A DNA stretch of 64,000 bases. Origin: Streptosporangium pseudovulgare. Its GTDB lineage: Bacteria; Actinomycetota; Actinomycetes; Streptosporangiales; Streptosporangiaceae. The stretch spans positions 124,001 through 188,000 of the forward strand of contig NZ_BMQJ01000001.1 of the NCBI RefSeq assembly GCF_014648055.1, in the 5' to 3' direction. Under the pieces are notes generated by a model. It was not told the origin of the DNA. It did no database searches and was given only the letters and a program-made list of their open reading frames with translations. The position numbers and the translations under genes were made by a program. Below, piece after piece: positions 16,826 through 25,436 of the stretch; position 1 is the first letter of the stretch; each line of letters starts with the position of its first letter.

Positions 16826-19800
16826 TCAGGCACCCAGGCAGGCCGGGCCGAGGAGTTGCTTCAGGTCGCCCATCAGGGCCGGGGACAGGGCGACGCGCAG
16901 GCGGTCGTCGAGCCGCATGACGGTCGTCCGGGGGCCGTTGTGGACCTGCAGGTGGACCTCGGTGGTGCCCGGGTGGGTGGTCAGGACCTCCTTCAGCCGC
17001 CCCACCACGGGCGGGGTGCAGCGGGTGAGCGGCATGCTGACGACCAGGGGGCCGCCGCCCTCGACCGAGAGGTCGGGGGCGGTCACCTCCATCGCGATGA
17101 TCTTGCCGACGTCCTCGCGCTTGTCCAGGCGGCCCTTGACGAAGACGATCGCGTCCTCGGCGAGGATCGTCGAGCAGAGCTGGTACGTCGAGGGGAAGAC
17201 CATCACCTCGATGGCGCCCGCCAGGTCCTCCAGCGTGGTCAGGACCCAGGTGTCGCCCTTCTTGGTGACCTTGCGCTGCACGCCGCTCAGGATGCCGCCG
17301 ACGGTGACGATCTGCCCGTCCGGGCGGTTCTCGTCCTGGAGCGCGGCGACCGAGCAGTCCGCGCCGGAGGCGAGGATGTGCTCCACGCCGAACAGCGGGT
17401 GGTCGGAGACGTACAGGCCGAGCATCTCCCGCTCGAACGCCAGCAGGGTGGTCTTGTCCCACTCCCCCGGCGGGATCTGCACGTCGAAGGTCTGGTCCTC
17501 GGCGCCCTCGACCGCGCCGAACAGGGAGTCCTGGCCGATCGCCTCGTTCCTCTTGATGTCGATGATCGCGTCGACGGCCTGCTCGTGGACCAGGACCAGG
17601 CCCTTGCGGACGTGCCCGAACGAGTCGAACGCGCCGGCCTTGATCAGCGACTCGATGACGCGCTTGTTGCAGACGATCGCCGGGACCTTGCGCAGGAAGT
17701 CCTTGAAGTCGGCGAAGCGGCCCTTCTCCTTGCGCGCGGACAGGATCCCGTCGACGACGTTGCCGCCGACGTTGCGGATGGCCGACAGGCCGAAGCGGAC
17801 GTCGGAGCCGCGCGGGGTGAAGTCGAAGTCGGAGTCGTTGACGTCCGGCGGGAGCACCTTGATGCCCATGCGGCGGCACTCGTTGAGGTAGAGGGCCGAC
17901 TTGTCCTTGTCGTCCTTGACGGAGGTCAGCAGCGCCGCCATGTACTCGGCGGGGTGGTTGGCCTTGAGGTAGCCGGTCCAGTACGCGACGAGGCCGTAGC
18001 CGGCGGTGTGGGCCTTGTTGAAGGCGTAGTCGGAGAAGGGCAGCAGGATGTCCCACAGGGACTTGATGGCCGCGGCGGAGAAGCCGTTGTCCTTCATGCC
18101 GCGCTCGAAGAACTCGTACTGCTTGTCCAGCTCCGACTTCTTCTTCTTGCCCATCGCGCGGCGGAGCAGGTCGGCGCCTCCGAGGGAGTAGCCGGCGACC
18201 TTCTGCGCGATGGCCATGACCTGCTCCTGATAGACGATCAGGCCGTAGGTCGTGTCGAGGATCTCCTTGAGCGGCTCCTCCAGCTCCGGGTGGATCGGGA
18301 TGATCTCCTGCTGGCCGTTCTTGCGCAGCGCGTAGTTGGTGTGCGAGTTGGCGCCCATCGGGCCGGGCCGGTAGAGCGCGAGGGCGGCGGAGATGTCCTC
18401 GAAGTTGTCCGGCCGCATCAGGCGCAGCAGCGAGCGCATGCCGCCGCCGTCGAGCTGGAACACGCCGAGGGTGTCGCCGCGGGCCAGCAGCTCGTAGGTC
18501 CTGCGGTCGTCCAGCGGCAGCTTGAGCAGGTCGATCATGGTGCCGGTGTTGGCCTCGATGGCCTTGAGGCAGTCGTCGATGATCGTGAGGTTGCGCAGGC
18601 CCAGGAAGTCCATCTTCAGCAGGCCGAGCGTCTCGCAGGTCGGGTAGTCGAACTGCGTGATGATCGCGCCGTCGGAGTCGCGGCGCATGATCGGGATGTG
18701 GTCGGTCAGCACCTCCGACGACATGATGACGCCCGCGGCGTGCACGCCGGTCTGCCGGATCAGGCCCTCCAGGCCCCGGCCGAGGTCGACCGCCGCCTTG
18801 ACGTCGACGTCCTCCTCGTACAGCTTGCGCAGCTCGCCGGCCTCGTTGTACCGGGGGTGGTCCTTGTCGAAGATGCCGGAGAGCGGGATGTCCTTGCCCA
18901 TCACCGCGGGCGGGAACGCCTTGGAGACCCGGTCGCCCAGCGCGTACGGATACCCCAGGACGCGGGCCGCGTCCTTGATGGCGGCCTTCGCCTTGATGGT
19001 GCCGAAGGTGGCGATCATCGCGACCTTGTCGGAGCCCCACTTCTCGGTCACGTAGCGGATCACGTCACCGCGCCGGCGCTCGTCGAAGTCGATGTCGACG
19101 TCGGGCATGGAGACGCGCTCGGGGTTGAGGAACCGCTCGAAGATCAGGCCGTGCGGGATCGGGTCGAGGTCGGTGATGCCGAGGGCGTAGGCCACCAGCG
19201 AGCCCGCCGCCGAGCCACGGCCCGGGCCGACCCGGATGCCGTTGTTCTTGGCCCACATGATGAAGTCGGCGACCACGAGGAAGTAGGACGGGAAGCCCAT
19301 CTGGACGATGACGCCCAGTTCCTTCTCGGCCCAGGCGCGGTGCTCCTCGTCGACCCCCTCGGGGAAGCGGCGCTTCATGCCCTCCCAGACCTGCTGCCGG
19401 AAGAACTCCTCCTCGGTCATGCCGTCGGGCACCGGGAAGGTCGGCATCAGGTTCTTGAAACCGAACATGCCGGTCGGGTCGACCTTCTCGGCGACCAGCA
19501 GGGTGTTGCGGCAGCCCTCGGCCCACAGGTCGGAGGAGTCGACGGCGCGCATCTCGTCGGCGGTCTTGATGTAGTAGCCGCTGCCGTCGAAGCGGAACCG
19601 GTCGGGGTCCGACAGCTGCTTGCCCGTCTGGATGCACAGCAGGGCGTCGTGGGAGGAGGCGTCGGACTCGTAGGTGTAGTGGGAGTCGTTGGTGACCAGC
19701 GGCGGGATGCCCAGCTCCCTGGAGATGCGGGTCAGGCCGTCGCGGACCCGGCGCTCGATGTCGAGCCCGTGGTCCATGATCTCCAGGTAGTAGTTGTCCC

Positions 19801-20347
19801 TGCCGAACAGCTCCTGGTACTTCGCCGCGGCGGCGAGGGCCTCGTCGTACTGGCCCAGGCGCAGCCGGGTCTGCACCTCGCCGGACGGGCAGCCGGTGGT
19901 GGCCATCAGGCCCTCCGAGTGCTCGGCGAGGATCTCGGCGTCCATCCGGGCCCACTTGCGGACGAAGCCCTCGGTGTAGGCCCGGGAGGAGAGCTTCATC
20001 AGGTTCTTCAGGCCGCGCTCGTTGCGCGCCCAGATCGTCATGTGGGTGTAGTAGCCGCCCGCCGAGACGTCGTCCCTCTTCTGGTGCGGCTCGCCCCACA
20101 GCACCGGCTTCTTCTGGTGCCGCGAGGCCGGGGCGACGTACGCCTCGATGCCGATGATCGGCTTGATCCCCGCCCCGGTGGCCTGCCTGTAGAAGTCGTA
20201 GGCGCCGTGCATGTTGCCGTGGTCGGTGATCGCGATGGCGGGCATGCCCAGGTCACCGACCTGCTTGAACATCTGCTTCAGACGGGCGGCTCCATCGAGC
20301 ATGGAGTACTCCGTGTGAACGTGAAGATGGACAAACGAGTCCGGCAT
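16826..20347 (-). CDS. dnaE: DNA polymerase III alpha subunit DnaE
   Basis: The replicative polymerase catalytic subunit, 1173 residues. The PHP domain begins at once ([15 protein letters not shown]). The polymerase core contains [14 protein letters not shown] and [16 protein letters not shown] with catalytic Asp residues. HhH and OB-fold segments follow, with [14 protein letters not shown] near residue 970 and an OB domain at about 1000-1090. Both length and order match actinobacterial DnaE1. ATG 20347 follows GGAGGGAGAGG; the frame extends 21 codons upstream but lacks this support. It is divergent from the permease gene and seems to be transcribed alone. Confidence 0.97.
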   Translation of the reverse strand: MPDSFVHLHVHTEYSMLDGAARLKQMFKQVGDLGMPAIAITDHGNMHGAYDFYRQATGAGIKPIIGIEAYVAPASRHQKKPVLWGEPHQKRDDVSAGGYYTHMTIWARNERGLKNLMKLSSRAYTEGFVRKWARMDAEILAEHSEGLMATTGCPSGEVQTRLRLGQYDEALAAAAKYQELFGRDNYYLEIMDHGLDIERRVRDGLTRISRELGIPPLVTNDSHYTYESDASSHDALLCIQTGKQLSDPDRFRFDGSGYYIKTADEMRAVDSSDLWAEGCRNTLLVAEKVDPTGMFGFKNLMPTFPVPDGMTEEEFFRQQVWEGMKRRFPEGVDEEHRAWAEKELGVIVQMGFPSYFLVVADFIMWAKNNGIRVGPGRGSAAGSLVAYALGITDLDPIPHGLIFERFLNPERVSMPDVDIDFDERRRGDVIRYVTEKWGSDKVAMIATFGTIKAKAAIKDAARVLGYPYALGDRVSKAFPPAVMGKDIPLSGIFDKDHPRYNEAGELRKLYEEDVDVKAAVDLGRGLEGLIRQTGVHAAGVIMSSEVLTDHIPIMRRDSDGAIITQFDYPTCETLGLLKMDFLGLRNLTIIDDCLKAIEANTGTMIDLLKLPLDDRRTYELLARGDTLGVFQLDGGGMRSLLRLMRPDNFEDISAALALYRPGPMGANSHTNYALRKNGQQEIIPIHPELEEPLKEILDTTYGLIVYQEQVMAIAQKVAGYSLGGADLLRRAMGKKKKSELDKQYEFFERGMKDNGFSAAAIKSLWDILLPFSDYAFNKAHTAGYGLVAYWTGYLKANHPAEYMAALLTSVKDDKDKSALYLNECRRMGIKVLPPDVNDSDFDFTPRGSDVRFGLSAIRNVGGNVVDGILSARKEKGRFADFKDFLRKVPAIVCNKRVIESLIKAGAFDSFGHVRKGLVLVHEQAVDAIIDIKRNEAIGQDSLFGAVEGAEDQTFDVQIPPGEWDKTTLLAFEREMLGLYVSDHPLFGVEHILASGADCSVAALQDENRPDGQIVTVGGILSGVQRKVTKKGDTWVLTTLEDLAGAIEVMVFPSTYQLCSTILAEDAIVFVKGRLDKREDVGKIIAMEVTAPDLSVEGGGPLVVSMPLTRCTPPVVGRLKEVLTTHPGTTEVHLQVHNGPRTTVMRLDDRLRVALSPALMGDLKQLLGPACLGA

Positions 20348-20495
20348 GCGGCCTCTCCCTCCCCTGGTCGCTTCTCGGCGTGGGAAGCCTACGCGCGTCC
20401 GGGCCCTCATCGGGTGCCGCCTCGCGCCGAAGCGGGGTCAACGCTCGGCTACCTTAAGTGATGGCCTATCTGAGCTGGGCGAACAGGGGGATCAC

Positions 20496-21887
20496 GTGAA
20501 GACCGACGAGGGCTATCGCCCCGCGCTCGGCAACCGCCAGGTGCAGATGATCGCGATCGGCGGCGCCATCGGCGTCGGGCTGTTCCTGGGCTCCGGCGGG
20601 CGCCTGCAGGCGAGCGGGCCGGCGCTGGTGCTGTCGTACGCGGTCGCCGGGCTGGCGGCCTTCTTCGTGATGCGCGCCCTGGGCGAGCTGGTGCTCCACC
20701 GGCCCACCTCCGGCTCCTTCGTAGACTACGCCGCCGAGTTCATCGGCCCGTGGGCGGCCTTCGCCAGCGGCTGGATGTACTGGGTCAACTGGGCCTTCAC
20801 CGGCATCGCCGAGCTGACCGCGATCTCCATCTACGTGCAGATGTGGGCGCCGGACTTCCCCCGGTGGCTCACCGCGCTCGTCGCGCTGGGGTTCGTGCTG
20901 ATCGTCAACCTGCTGTCGGTGCGGCTCTTCGGCGAGCTGGAGTTCTGGTTCGCGCTGCTGAAGGTGCTGGCCATCTGCGCGTTCCTGGTGGTCGGGCTGG
21001 CGGTCGTGCTGCTGGGCACGAAGGTGGGCGGGACGCCCGCGGGGGTCGGCAACCTCACCTCGCACGGCGGTTTCTTCTCCATGGGGTTCCCGCCGGTGCT
21101 GATGAGCCTGCAGTCGGTCGTCTTCGCCTACTCGGCGATCGAGCTGGTCGGCATCGCCGCCGGCGAGACGAGGAACCCCGAGAAGGTCATGCCCAAGGCC
21201 ATCAACAGCGTGATCTGGCGTATCGGGATCTTCTACGTCGGCTCGGTGCTGCTGCTGTGCATGGCGCTGCCGTGGACGTCCTACGGTCCCGGCCAGTCTC
21301 CGTTCGTGACGGTCTTCTCCGCCCTGGGCGTGCCCTGGGCCGCCGACGCGATGAACCTGGTCGTGATCACCGCGGCGTTGTCGTCGTGCAACTCGGGCCT
21401 GTACTCCACCGGCCGGATCCTGCGGGCCATGGCGGTCAAGGGCGAGGCGCCCGCCGTCGCGGGCCGCCTCAGCTCGCGTCACGTGCCCTTCGGGGGCATC
21501 CTCATCACCGCGGGGGTGCTGCTGGCCGGGGTGGTGCTGTACTACTTCGTCCCCGAGCGCGCCTTCAACATCGCCACCGCCGTCGCGTCCCTCGGCGTGA
21601 TCACCACCTGGGCCACCCTGGTCTACTGCCAGCTGCGGCTGCGCCGCGCCGCCCAGCGGGGCCTCGTCGAGCGGCCGTCCTTCCGGATGCCCGGCTCGCC
21701 GTACACCAACTGGCTCACGCTGGCCTTCCTCGCGCTGGTGGTGGTGCTCATGGCGTTCGCCGACCCCGACCAGCGCATCGCCTTCTTCTGCGTCCCGGTC
21801 CTGGTCGCGGCGATCGCCCTGGGCTGGCGCGTCGTCGGTTCCCGCCGCCGCGCCCGGGCCCCGCTGGCCGACCACACGCCCGGCTGA
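20496..21887 (+). CDS. amino-acid permease of the APC superfamily (AAT family)
   Basis: A 463-residue permease with about 12 transmembrane helices. The signature IGGAIGVGLFLGSG in helix 1 and SYAVAGLAAFFVMRALGEL in helix 2 are typical of amino acid:proton symporters such as the D-Ala/D-Ser/Gly, proline and GABA permeases. YSAIELVGIAAGETRNPEKVMPKAI marks helix 6 and its loop. The start is GTG 20496, 5 nt after AGGGGG; the open frame upstream overlaps the dnaE promoter region. Substrate cannot be assigned. It stands alone between dnaE and the chorismate mutase gene. Confidence 0.9.
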   Translation: MKTDEGYRPALGNRQVQMIAIGGAIGVGLFLGSGGRLQASGPALVLSYAVAGLAAFFVMRALGELVLHRPTSGSFVDYAAEFIGPWAAFASGWMYWVNWAFTGIAELTAISIYVQMWAPDFPRWLTALVALGFVLIVNLLSVRLFGELEFWFALLKVLAICAFLVVGLAVVLLGTKVGGTPAGVGNLTSHGGFFSMGFPPVLMSLQSVVFAYSAIELVGIAAGETRNPEKVMPKAINSVIWRIGIFYVGSVLLLCMALPWTSYGPGQSPFVTVFSALGVPWAADAMNLVVITAALSSCNSGLYSTGRILRAMAVKGEAPAVAGRLSSRHVPFGGILITAGVLLAGVVLYYFVPERAFNIATAVASLGVITTWATLVYCQLRLRRAAQRGLVERPSFRMPGSPYTNWLTLAFLALVVVLMAFADPDQRIAFFCVPVLVAAIALGWRVVGSRRRARAPLADHTPG

Positions 21888-22017
21888 CCCCGGGCCTCCG
21901 CCACGCGCCGCCCGGCCGTACGGCGGGCGCGCGTTCCGGGGCGGCCCACGGCGTCTCAGGACGTACGACGGGCCCACGGCGTACGGCGAGCCCCCCGCGT
22001 ACGGCACGGCGCGCGGG

Positions 22018-22938
22018 TCAGCCCCCGTCCCGGGCCCGGTGCTCCTCGGCCACGTGCAGGCCCGCCTCGATGACGGCCTTCATGATGGGCGCGAGCCGCG
22101 CCTCGCCCAGGGTGGGGGCGCGGCGGGCCATCTCGGCGACCAGGCGGCGCTCGCGGTCGGGGTCGCGGCCGGCGAAGCCGCCGACCGGCTTGAGCCGCTG
22201 GATGACCCCGGCGAGCCCGACCCGGCGCTCCAGCAGGACGGCGAGGGCGGCGTCGACGCGGTCGATGGCGCCGCGGGCGGCCGGGATCGAGCCGGGCGTC
22301 TCCGGGCGGGTCAGCGCCCCGACGACCCGGGCGGCCTCCAGCGCCCCGCGGACGGCCTCCCCGGAGGCGCCGGGCGACAGCAGCAGGCCGTCGGCGCCGG
22401 CGGCGACCGCCGCCGCGGCCAGGCCCGTGTCCTCCCCGAGGCCCGCGACGACGGGCCGGCCGGACCTCTCGCGGGCGGCGCGCAGCAACGCCAGGTCGGG
22501 GGCCGGGTCCGCGACGCGCGCCCGGCCGCCGCTCTCGCACAGCACGATCCGGTCGTTGCCCTCGGCCGCGCACTGCCCGGCCACGGCCAGCCACTCCTCC
22601 AGCGTCGCGGCGGGGCCTCGCTGGACCATCACGGGCAGGCCGATCCGGGCGGCCGCGCGGACCAGCGGCAGGTCGCGCGTCCAGGCCGCGCCGACCACCA
22701 CCGCGTCGGCCGCCGCGGCGATCGCCGGCAGGTCGCCCGCGGCGGACGGCTCGACGAGGAGCGGGCCCTCCCACCCGGCCCGGACCAGGGCCAGCGCCTC
22801 GTCCGCCGGCTCCCGGCGGGCCCGCAGGTCGAGCAGCAGCGCCTCGGCGCCCGGCCCGCCGATCACCACGACGGGCCCCTCCCCCACGGTGAGCGCCCCC
22901 AGGCGCACGGCCCGGCGTTCCAAGTCTGCGGTCAACAT
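22018..22938 (-). CDS. chorismate mutase (AroQ) fused to a degenerate DAHP-synthase-like domain
   Basis: About 306 residues in two parts. Residues 1-200 align by eye with type I DAHP synthase of the KDO8P-synthase-like class (RGPAATLEEWLAVAGQCAAEGND, IVLCESGGR, AAGADGLLLSPGA). The catalytic elements appear lost: no GPC motif, no KPRTSP segment, GLGEDTG where DPSHGTG is expected, and no E-x-H-P metal site. Residues 225-300 form an AroQ chorismate mutase helix bundle (RGAIDRVDAALAVLLERR, a Lys in RLKPVGG, then DPDRERRL). ATG 22938 follows AGGGAG; GTG 22941 is also possible. The gene follows a leader peptide and attenuator. It probably converts chorismate to prephenate. Confidence 0.8.
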   Translation of the reverse strand: MLTADLERRAVRLGALTVGEGPVVVIGGPGAEALLLDLRARREPADEALALVRAGWEGPLLVEPSAAGDLPAIAAAADAVVVGAAWTRDLPLVRAAARIGLPVMVQRGPAATLEEWLAVAGQCAAEGNDRIVLCESGGRARVADPAPDLALLRAARERSGRPVVAGLGEDTGLAAAAVAAGADGLLLSPGASGEAVRGALEAARVVGALTRPETPGSIPAARGAIDRVDAALAVLLERRVGLAGVIQRLKPVGGFAGRDPDRERRLVAEMARRAPTLGEARLAPIMKAVIEAGLHVAEEHRARDGG

Positions 22939-22991
22939 CACGGCTCCCTGGCTGGGCCGGCGCGCCCCGCGAGCCGGCGGATCGGAGAAAC

Positions 22992-23022
22992 AAAAAAGGC
23001 AGAGATCTCAATGTCTCTGCCT
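22992..23022 (-). terminator. intrinsic terminator (attenuator) in the leader of the chorismate mutase gene
   Basis: On the minus strand a 9-bp perfect stem (AGGCAGAGA with TCTCTGCCT, 8-nt loop) is followed by a run of T residues, a classical intrinsic terminator that is rare in this genome. It lies between the promoter and the chorismate mutase start, not after a gene, so it should act as an attenuator. Confidence 0.75.
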
Positions 23023-23024
23023 GT

Positions 23025-23082
23025 GGCCGGCTCCGGAAGGTCGCTACGTCACGTCGTCACGACCGGCTCCCCGGAGCCGGCC
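23025..23082 (-). promoter_or_regulatory. alternative pairing arms of the attenuator leader
   Basis: Bases 23071-23082 (inside the leader peptide, just after its Phe codons) are perfectly complementary over 12 nt to 23025-23036, which abuts the terminator. The same arm can instead pair locally with 23063-23070 over 8 bp. These mutually exclusive structures suggest ribosome position controls folding. No separate antiterminator overlapping the terminator stem is evident. Confidence 0.4.
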
Positions 23083-23107
23083 CGATAAACGCGAAGTGGC
23101 ATGTCAT
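23057..23107 (-). CDS. putative attenuator leader peptide with Phe codons
   Basis: A 16-codon open frame reading MTCHFAFIGPAPGSRS. Two Phe codons (positions 5 and 7) are followed at once by the arm of an alternative RNA structure. The ATG lies 7 nt after a TATCGT -10 box, so it would be translated from a leaderless mRNA. It sits upstream of an intrinsic terminator and the aromatic-pathway gene. There are no Trp codons and only one Ile. A Phe-rich leader upstream of a DAHP synthase gene is known in Corynebacterium glutamicum (aroR, as I recall), which supports the reading, but this peptide has fewer Phe codons. Confidence 0.45.
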   Translation of the reverse strand: MTCHFAFIGPAPGSRS

Positions 23108-23114
23108 GGCATCG

Positions 23115-23144
23115 ACGATAGGCCATCTTCCGGCGACACGCCAG
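23115..23144 (-). promoter_or_regulatory. promoter of the attenuator leader and chorismate mutase gene
   Basis: On the minus strand CTGGCG (23139-23144) and TATCGT (23115-23120) are separated by 18 nt. Initiation 7 nt downstream would fall at the ATG of the leader peptide. Confidence 0.5.
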
Positions 23145-23254
23145 TTGGTGAGCAGATTTGTCTCATATGCCGAACACACGGGGCGCGAGAGAGTCGATCA
23201 CCCCACCTGGCCTGTGAGAGTATTCGGTGGCTTAGAAAGGGGTAGGTGCGGTTG

Positions 23255-25387
23255 ATGGCCGAAGCACAACCTGAGGGACGTCGCGTTGCCTCCCGCTACC
23301 ACCTGCTCGAACCCATCGGCCGGGGTGGCATGGGCATCGTCTGGCGGGCCCACGACGAGCTGCTCGACCGCGAGGTCGCGGTCAAGGAGGTCCGCTACGC
23401 CGACACGCTCGGCGAGGACAACCAGGAGAACTTCAACCGGCGGACCAAGCGCGAGGCCCGCGCCGCCGGGCGGCTGACGCACCCCAACGTGGTGGTCGTC
23501 CACGACGTCGTCGAGGAGGACGGCCGGCCCTGGATCGTCATGCAGCTGGTGGAGTCCCGCGCCCTCGGCAAGGTGCTGCGGCAGGACGGCCCGCTGCCGC
23601 CCGAGCGGGTCGCGGAGATAGGGCTCCAGGTTCTCGACGCGCTGCGCGCCGCGCACGCCCAGGGCGTGCTGCACCGCGACGTCAAGCCCGAGAACGTGCT
23701 GCTGGCCGACGACGGCCGCGTGGTCCTCACCGACTTCGGCATCGCGACGCTGGAGGCGGAGACCGCGCTGACCATGACCGGCATCGCGGGCACGCCCGCG
23801 TTCATCGCGCCGGAGCGGATCAAGGGCGGCAGCGCCCAGCGCGAGTCCGACCTGTGGTCCCTCGGGGCGACGCTGTACGCGGCCGTGGAGGGCCGGGCCC
23901 CGCACGACCGCGGCGGGGCGCTGCCGACCATGCACGCCGTGCTGAACGACGAGCCCGACCCCCCGGCGCGCGCGGGGCGGCTGGCCCCGGTCCTGGAGGG
24001 GCTGCTCCGCAAGGACCCGGCGCGGCGCCTGTCGTACGACGAGGCGGAGCGGATGCTGCGCGAGGTCGCCGAGGGCGGTCGGCGGAGCGCGCCGGCCGGG
24101 GGGTCCCGGGAGCCCGCGAGGACGGCCGTCATGCCGGTCGCCGAGGCGCCGGACGCCCCGGATCCACGCGAGGCACGGGAGGCGCCGGAGTCCCCCGACG
24201 ACGCGGCGGCCGCGGCGACCGACCCGCAGATCCGCCTGGAGGCGGGCGGCCCGCCGTCCACCGGGGCCAGGCTCGGCACGACCGCGCCGGCGGCGGAGGA
24301 GGACGTCCCGTCCGTCCCGGCGCCGGCGCCGCCCGCGACCCCGGCCCCGACCGGCCGCGCGCCGTCGGCCAAGGCGGGACGCGAACCCGTCCCGCCGGTG
24401 CGGCGCGCCGGGCCGGACCCCGCGCCCGCCGCCCGGCCGGAGCGGGAGCCCGAGCCGCGCGAGGCCGTTCCGGCGCCCAGGCCGGAGCCCGTCGTCCCCC
24501 CGGCGCGCCGGGAGCCCGCGCGGTCCCGGCCGTCCGCGCCGCCGACCGTGTCGTCCGCGGCGTCGTCCGCGCCACCCACCGTGCCGCCGTCCGCGGCGCC
24601 CGACATGCTGCCCACCTCGCCCGGGGGCGGCGGGGGATCCGGGTCCGCGCTGCGGTGGGCCCTGCTGATCGTCCCGGCGATCCTGCTGGTCGGGGCGCTC
24701 GCGGCGTGGCTCGGGATGCGAAGCGCCGAGAACGACGGCGACTCCCCGGCCTCGCGGGCCGGCCGGTCGGCCGAGCCCGCCGGCACCTCGAAGACCTCCG
24801 GGGCGTCCGGGCAGGCCACCTCCGGCCCCACGTCCTCCGAGTCCCCGGGCGCCGGCGAGAGCCCGAGCGCCGACCCCTCCCCGTCCCCCTCGGCCTCGGA
24901 GACCGGCGGAGAGGACGACGAGGAGGAGAAGAAGAAGGACGAGCCCGCGCTGCCCGCGGGCTGGCGCATGCACAAGGACTCCAACGGCTTCTCCATCGGG
25001 TTGCCCAAGGGCTGGCACGAGGACAAGCGGGTCGGCAAGCAGGTGTGGTTCCGCAGCCCCGACCGGACGAGCTTCGTGTTCGTCGAGTACGTCGACAAGG
25101 CCGGGCCCGACCCCAAGAAGGACTGGGAGAACCAGGAGTCCTACAGCCGCGGCAGGTTCCCCGGCTACAAGCGGGTCCGCATCGAGAACGTCGACTACAT
25201 GGAGAAGGCCGCCGACTGGGAGTTCACCTGGAACACGAGCTCGGGCAAGGCCCGGGTCCTCAACCGGGGGTTCGTCACCAAGGGCGGCCGGGGGTACGCG
25301 ATCTACTGGCACACCCTCGCGTCGAAGTGGGACGAGAACATGCACTACTTCAAGGGGTTCACCGAGTCCTTCTCCTCGAAAAAGTGA
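23255..25387 (+). CDS. membrane Ser/Thr protein kinase (PknB-like) with novel ectodomain, copy 1
   Basis: A 710-residue receptor-type Hanks kinase. The kinase domain (about 14-270) has GRGGMG, Lys44 in VAVKEVRY, the catalytic loop H140-R-D-V-K-P-E-N and DFG at 160-162. A Pro/Ala/Arg-rich linker follows to about 465, then one transmembrane helix (about 466-488), a Ser/Thr/Glu-rich stalk, and a C-terminal ectodomain of about 140 residues beginning GWRMHKDSNGF. There is no PASTA repeat. The ectodomain is shared with the next kinase only. ATG 23255 is chosen; GTG 23246 and TTG 23252 are alternatives around the same AAAGGGG site. It is divergent from the chorismate mutase leader. Confidence 0.9.
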   Translation: MAEAQPEGRRVASRYHLLEPIGRGGMGIVWRAHDELLDREVAVKEVRYADTLGEDNQENFNRRTKREARAAGRLTHPNVVVVHDVVEEDGRPWIVMQLVESRALGKVLRQDGPLPPERVAEIGLQVLDALRAAHAQGVLHRDVKPENVLLADDGRVVLTDFGIATLEAETALTMTGIAGTPAFIAPERIKGGSAQRESDLWSLGATLYAAVEGRAPHDRGGALPTMHAVLNDEPDPPARAGRLAPVLEGLLRKDPARRLSYDEAERMLREVAEGGRRSAPAGGSREPARTAVMPVAEAPDAPDPREAREAPESPDDAAAAATDPQIRLEAGGPPSTGARLGTTAPAAEEDVPSVPAPAPPATPAPTGRAPSAKAGREPVPPVRRAGPDPAPAARPEREPEPREAVPAPRPEPVVPPARREPARSRPSAPPTVSSAASSAPPTVPPSAAPDMLPTSPGGGGGSGSALRWALLIVPAILLVGALAAWLGMRSAENDGDSPASRAGRSAEPAGTSKTSGASGQATSGPTSSESPGAGESPSADPSPSPSASETGGEDDEEEKKKDEPALPAGWRMHKDSNGFSIGLPKGWHEDKRVGKQVWFRSPDRTSFVFVEYVDKAGPDPKKDWENQESYSRGRFPGYKRVRIENVDYMEKAADWEFTWNTSSGKARVLNRGFVTKGGRGYAIYWHTLASKWDENMHYFKGFTESFSSKK

Positions 25388-25436
25388 GATTCGCCCCGAC
25401 GGGCTACGATGCCTGGGTTTGGGAGGGGCGGCGACA

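Noticed and set aside
16826..16860. Intein or split in dnaE
   Set aside because: The protein is continuous, of normal length, and the conserved motifs are in uninterrupted order.
12969..19040. An uninterrupted ~2000-codon open frame on the minus strand across the PBP, the serine hydrolase and dnaE
   Set aside because: It reads across well-supported genes in another frame and is full of Arg/Pro/Gly runs. Stop codons are rare in off-frames at this GC content, so it is an artefact.
16856..20461. A ~1200-codon open frame antisense to dnaE
   Set aside because: Same reason; its sequence mirrors dnaE codons and shows no protein family.
21888..22017. A terminator between the permease and chorismate mutase genes
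   Set aside because: There are short GCCGTACGGC palindromes but no stable extended stem; too weak to call.
23057..23107. Reading the leader peptide as a trp-type attenuator
   Set aside because: There are no Trp codons; the Phe codons and the chorismate mutase context fit Phe better. No WW or WWW run exists in any frame of the leader.
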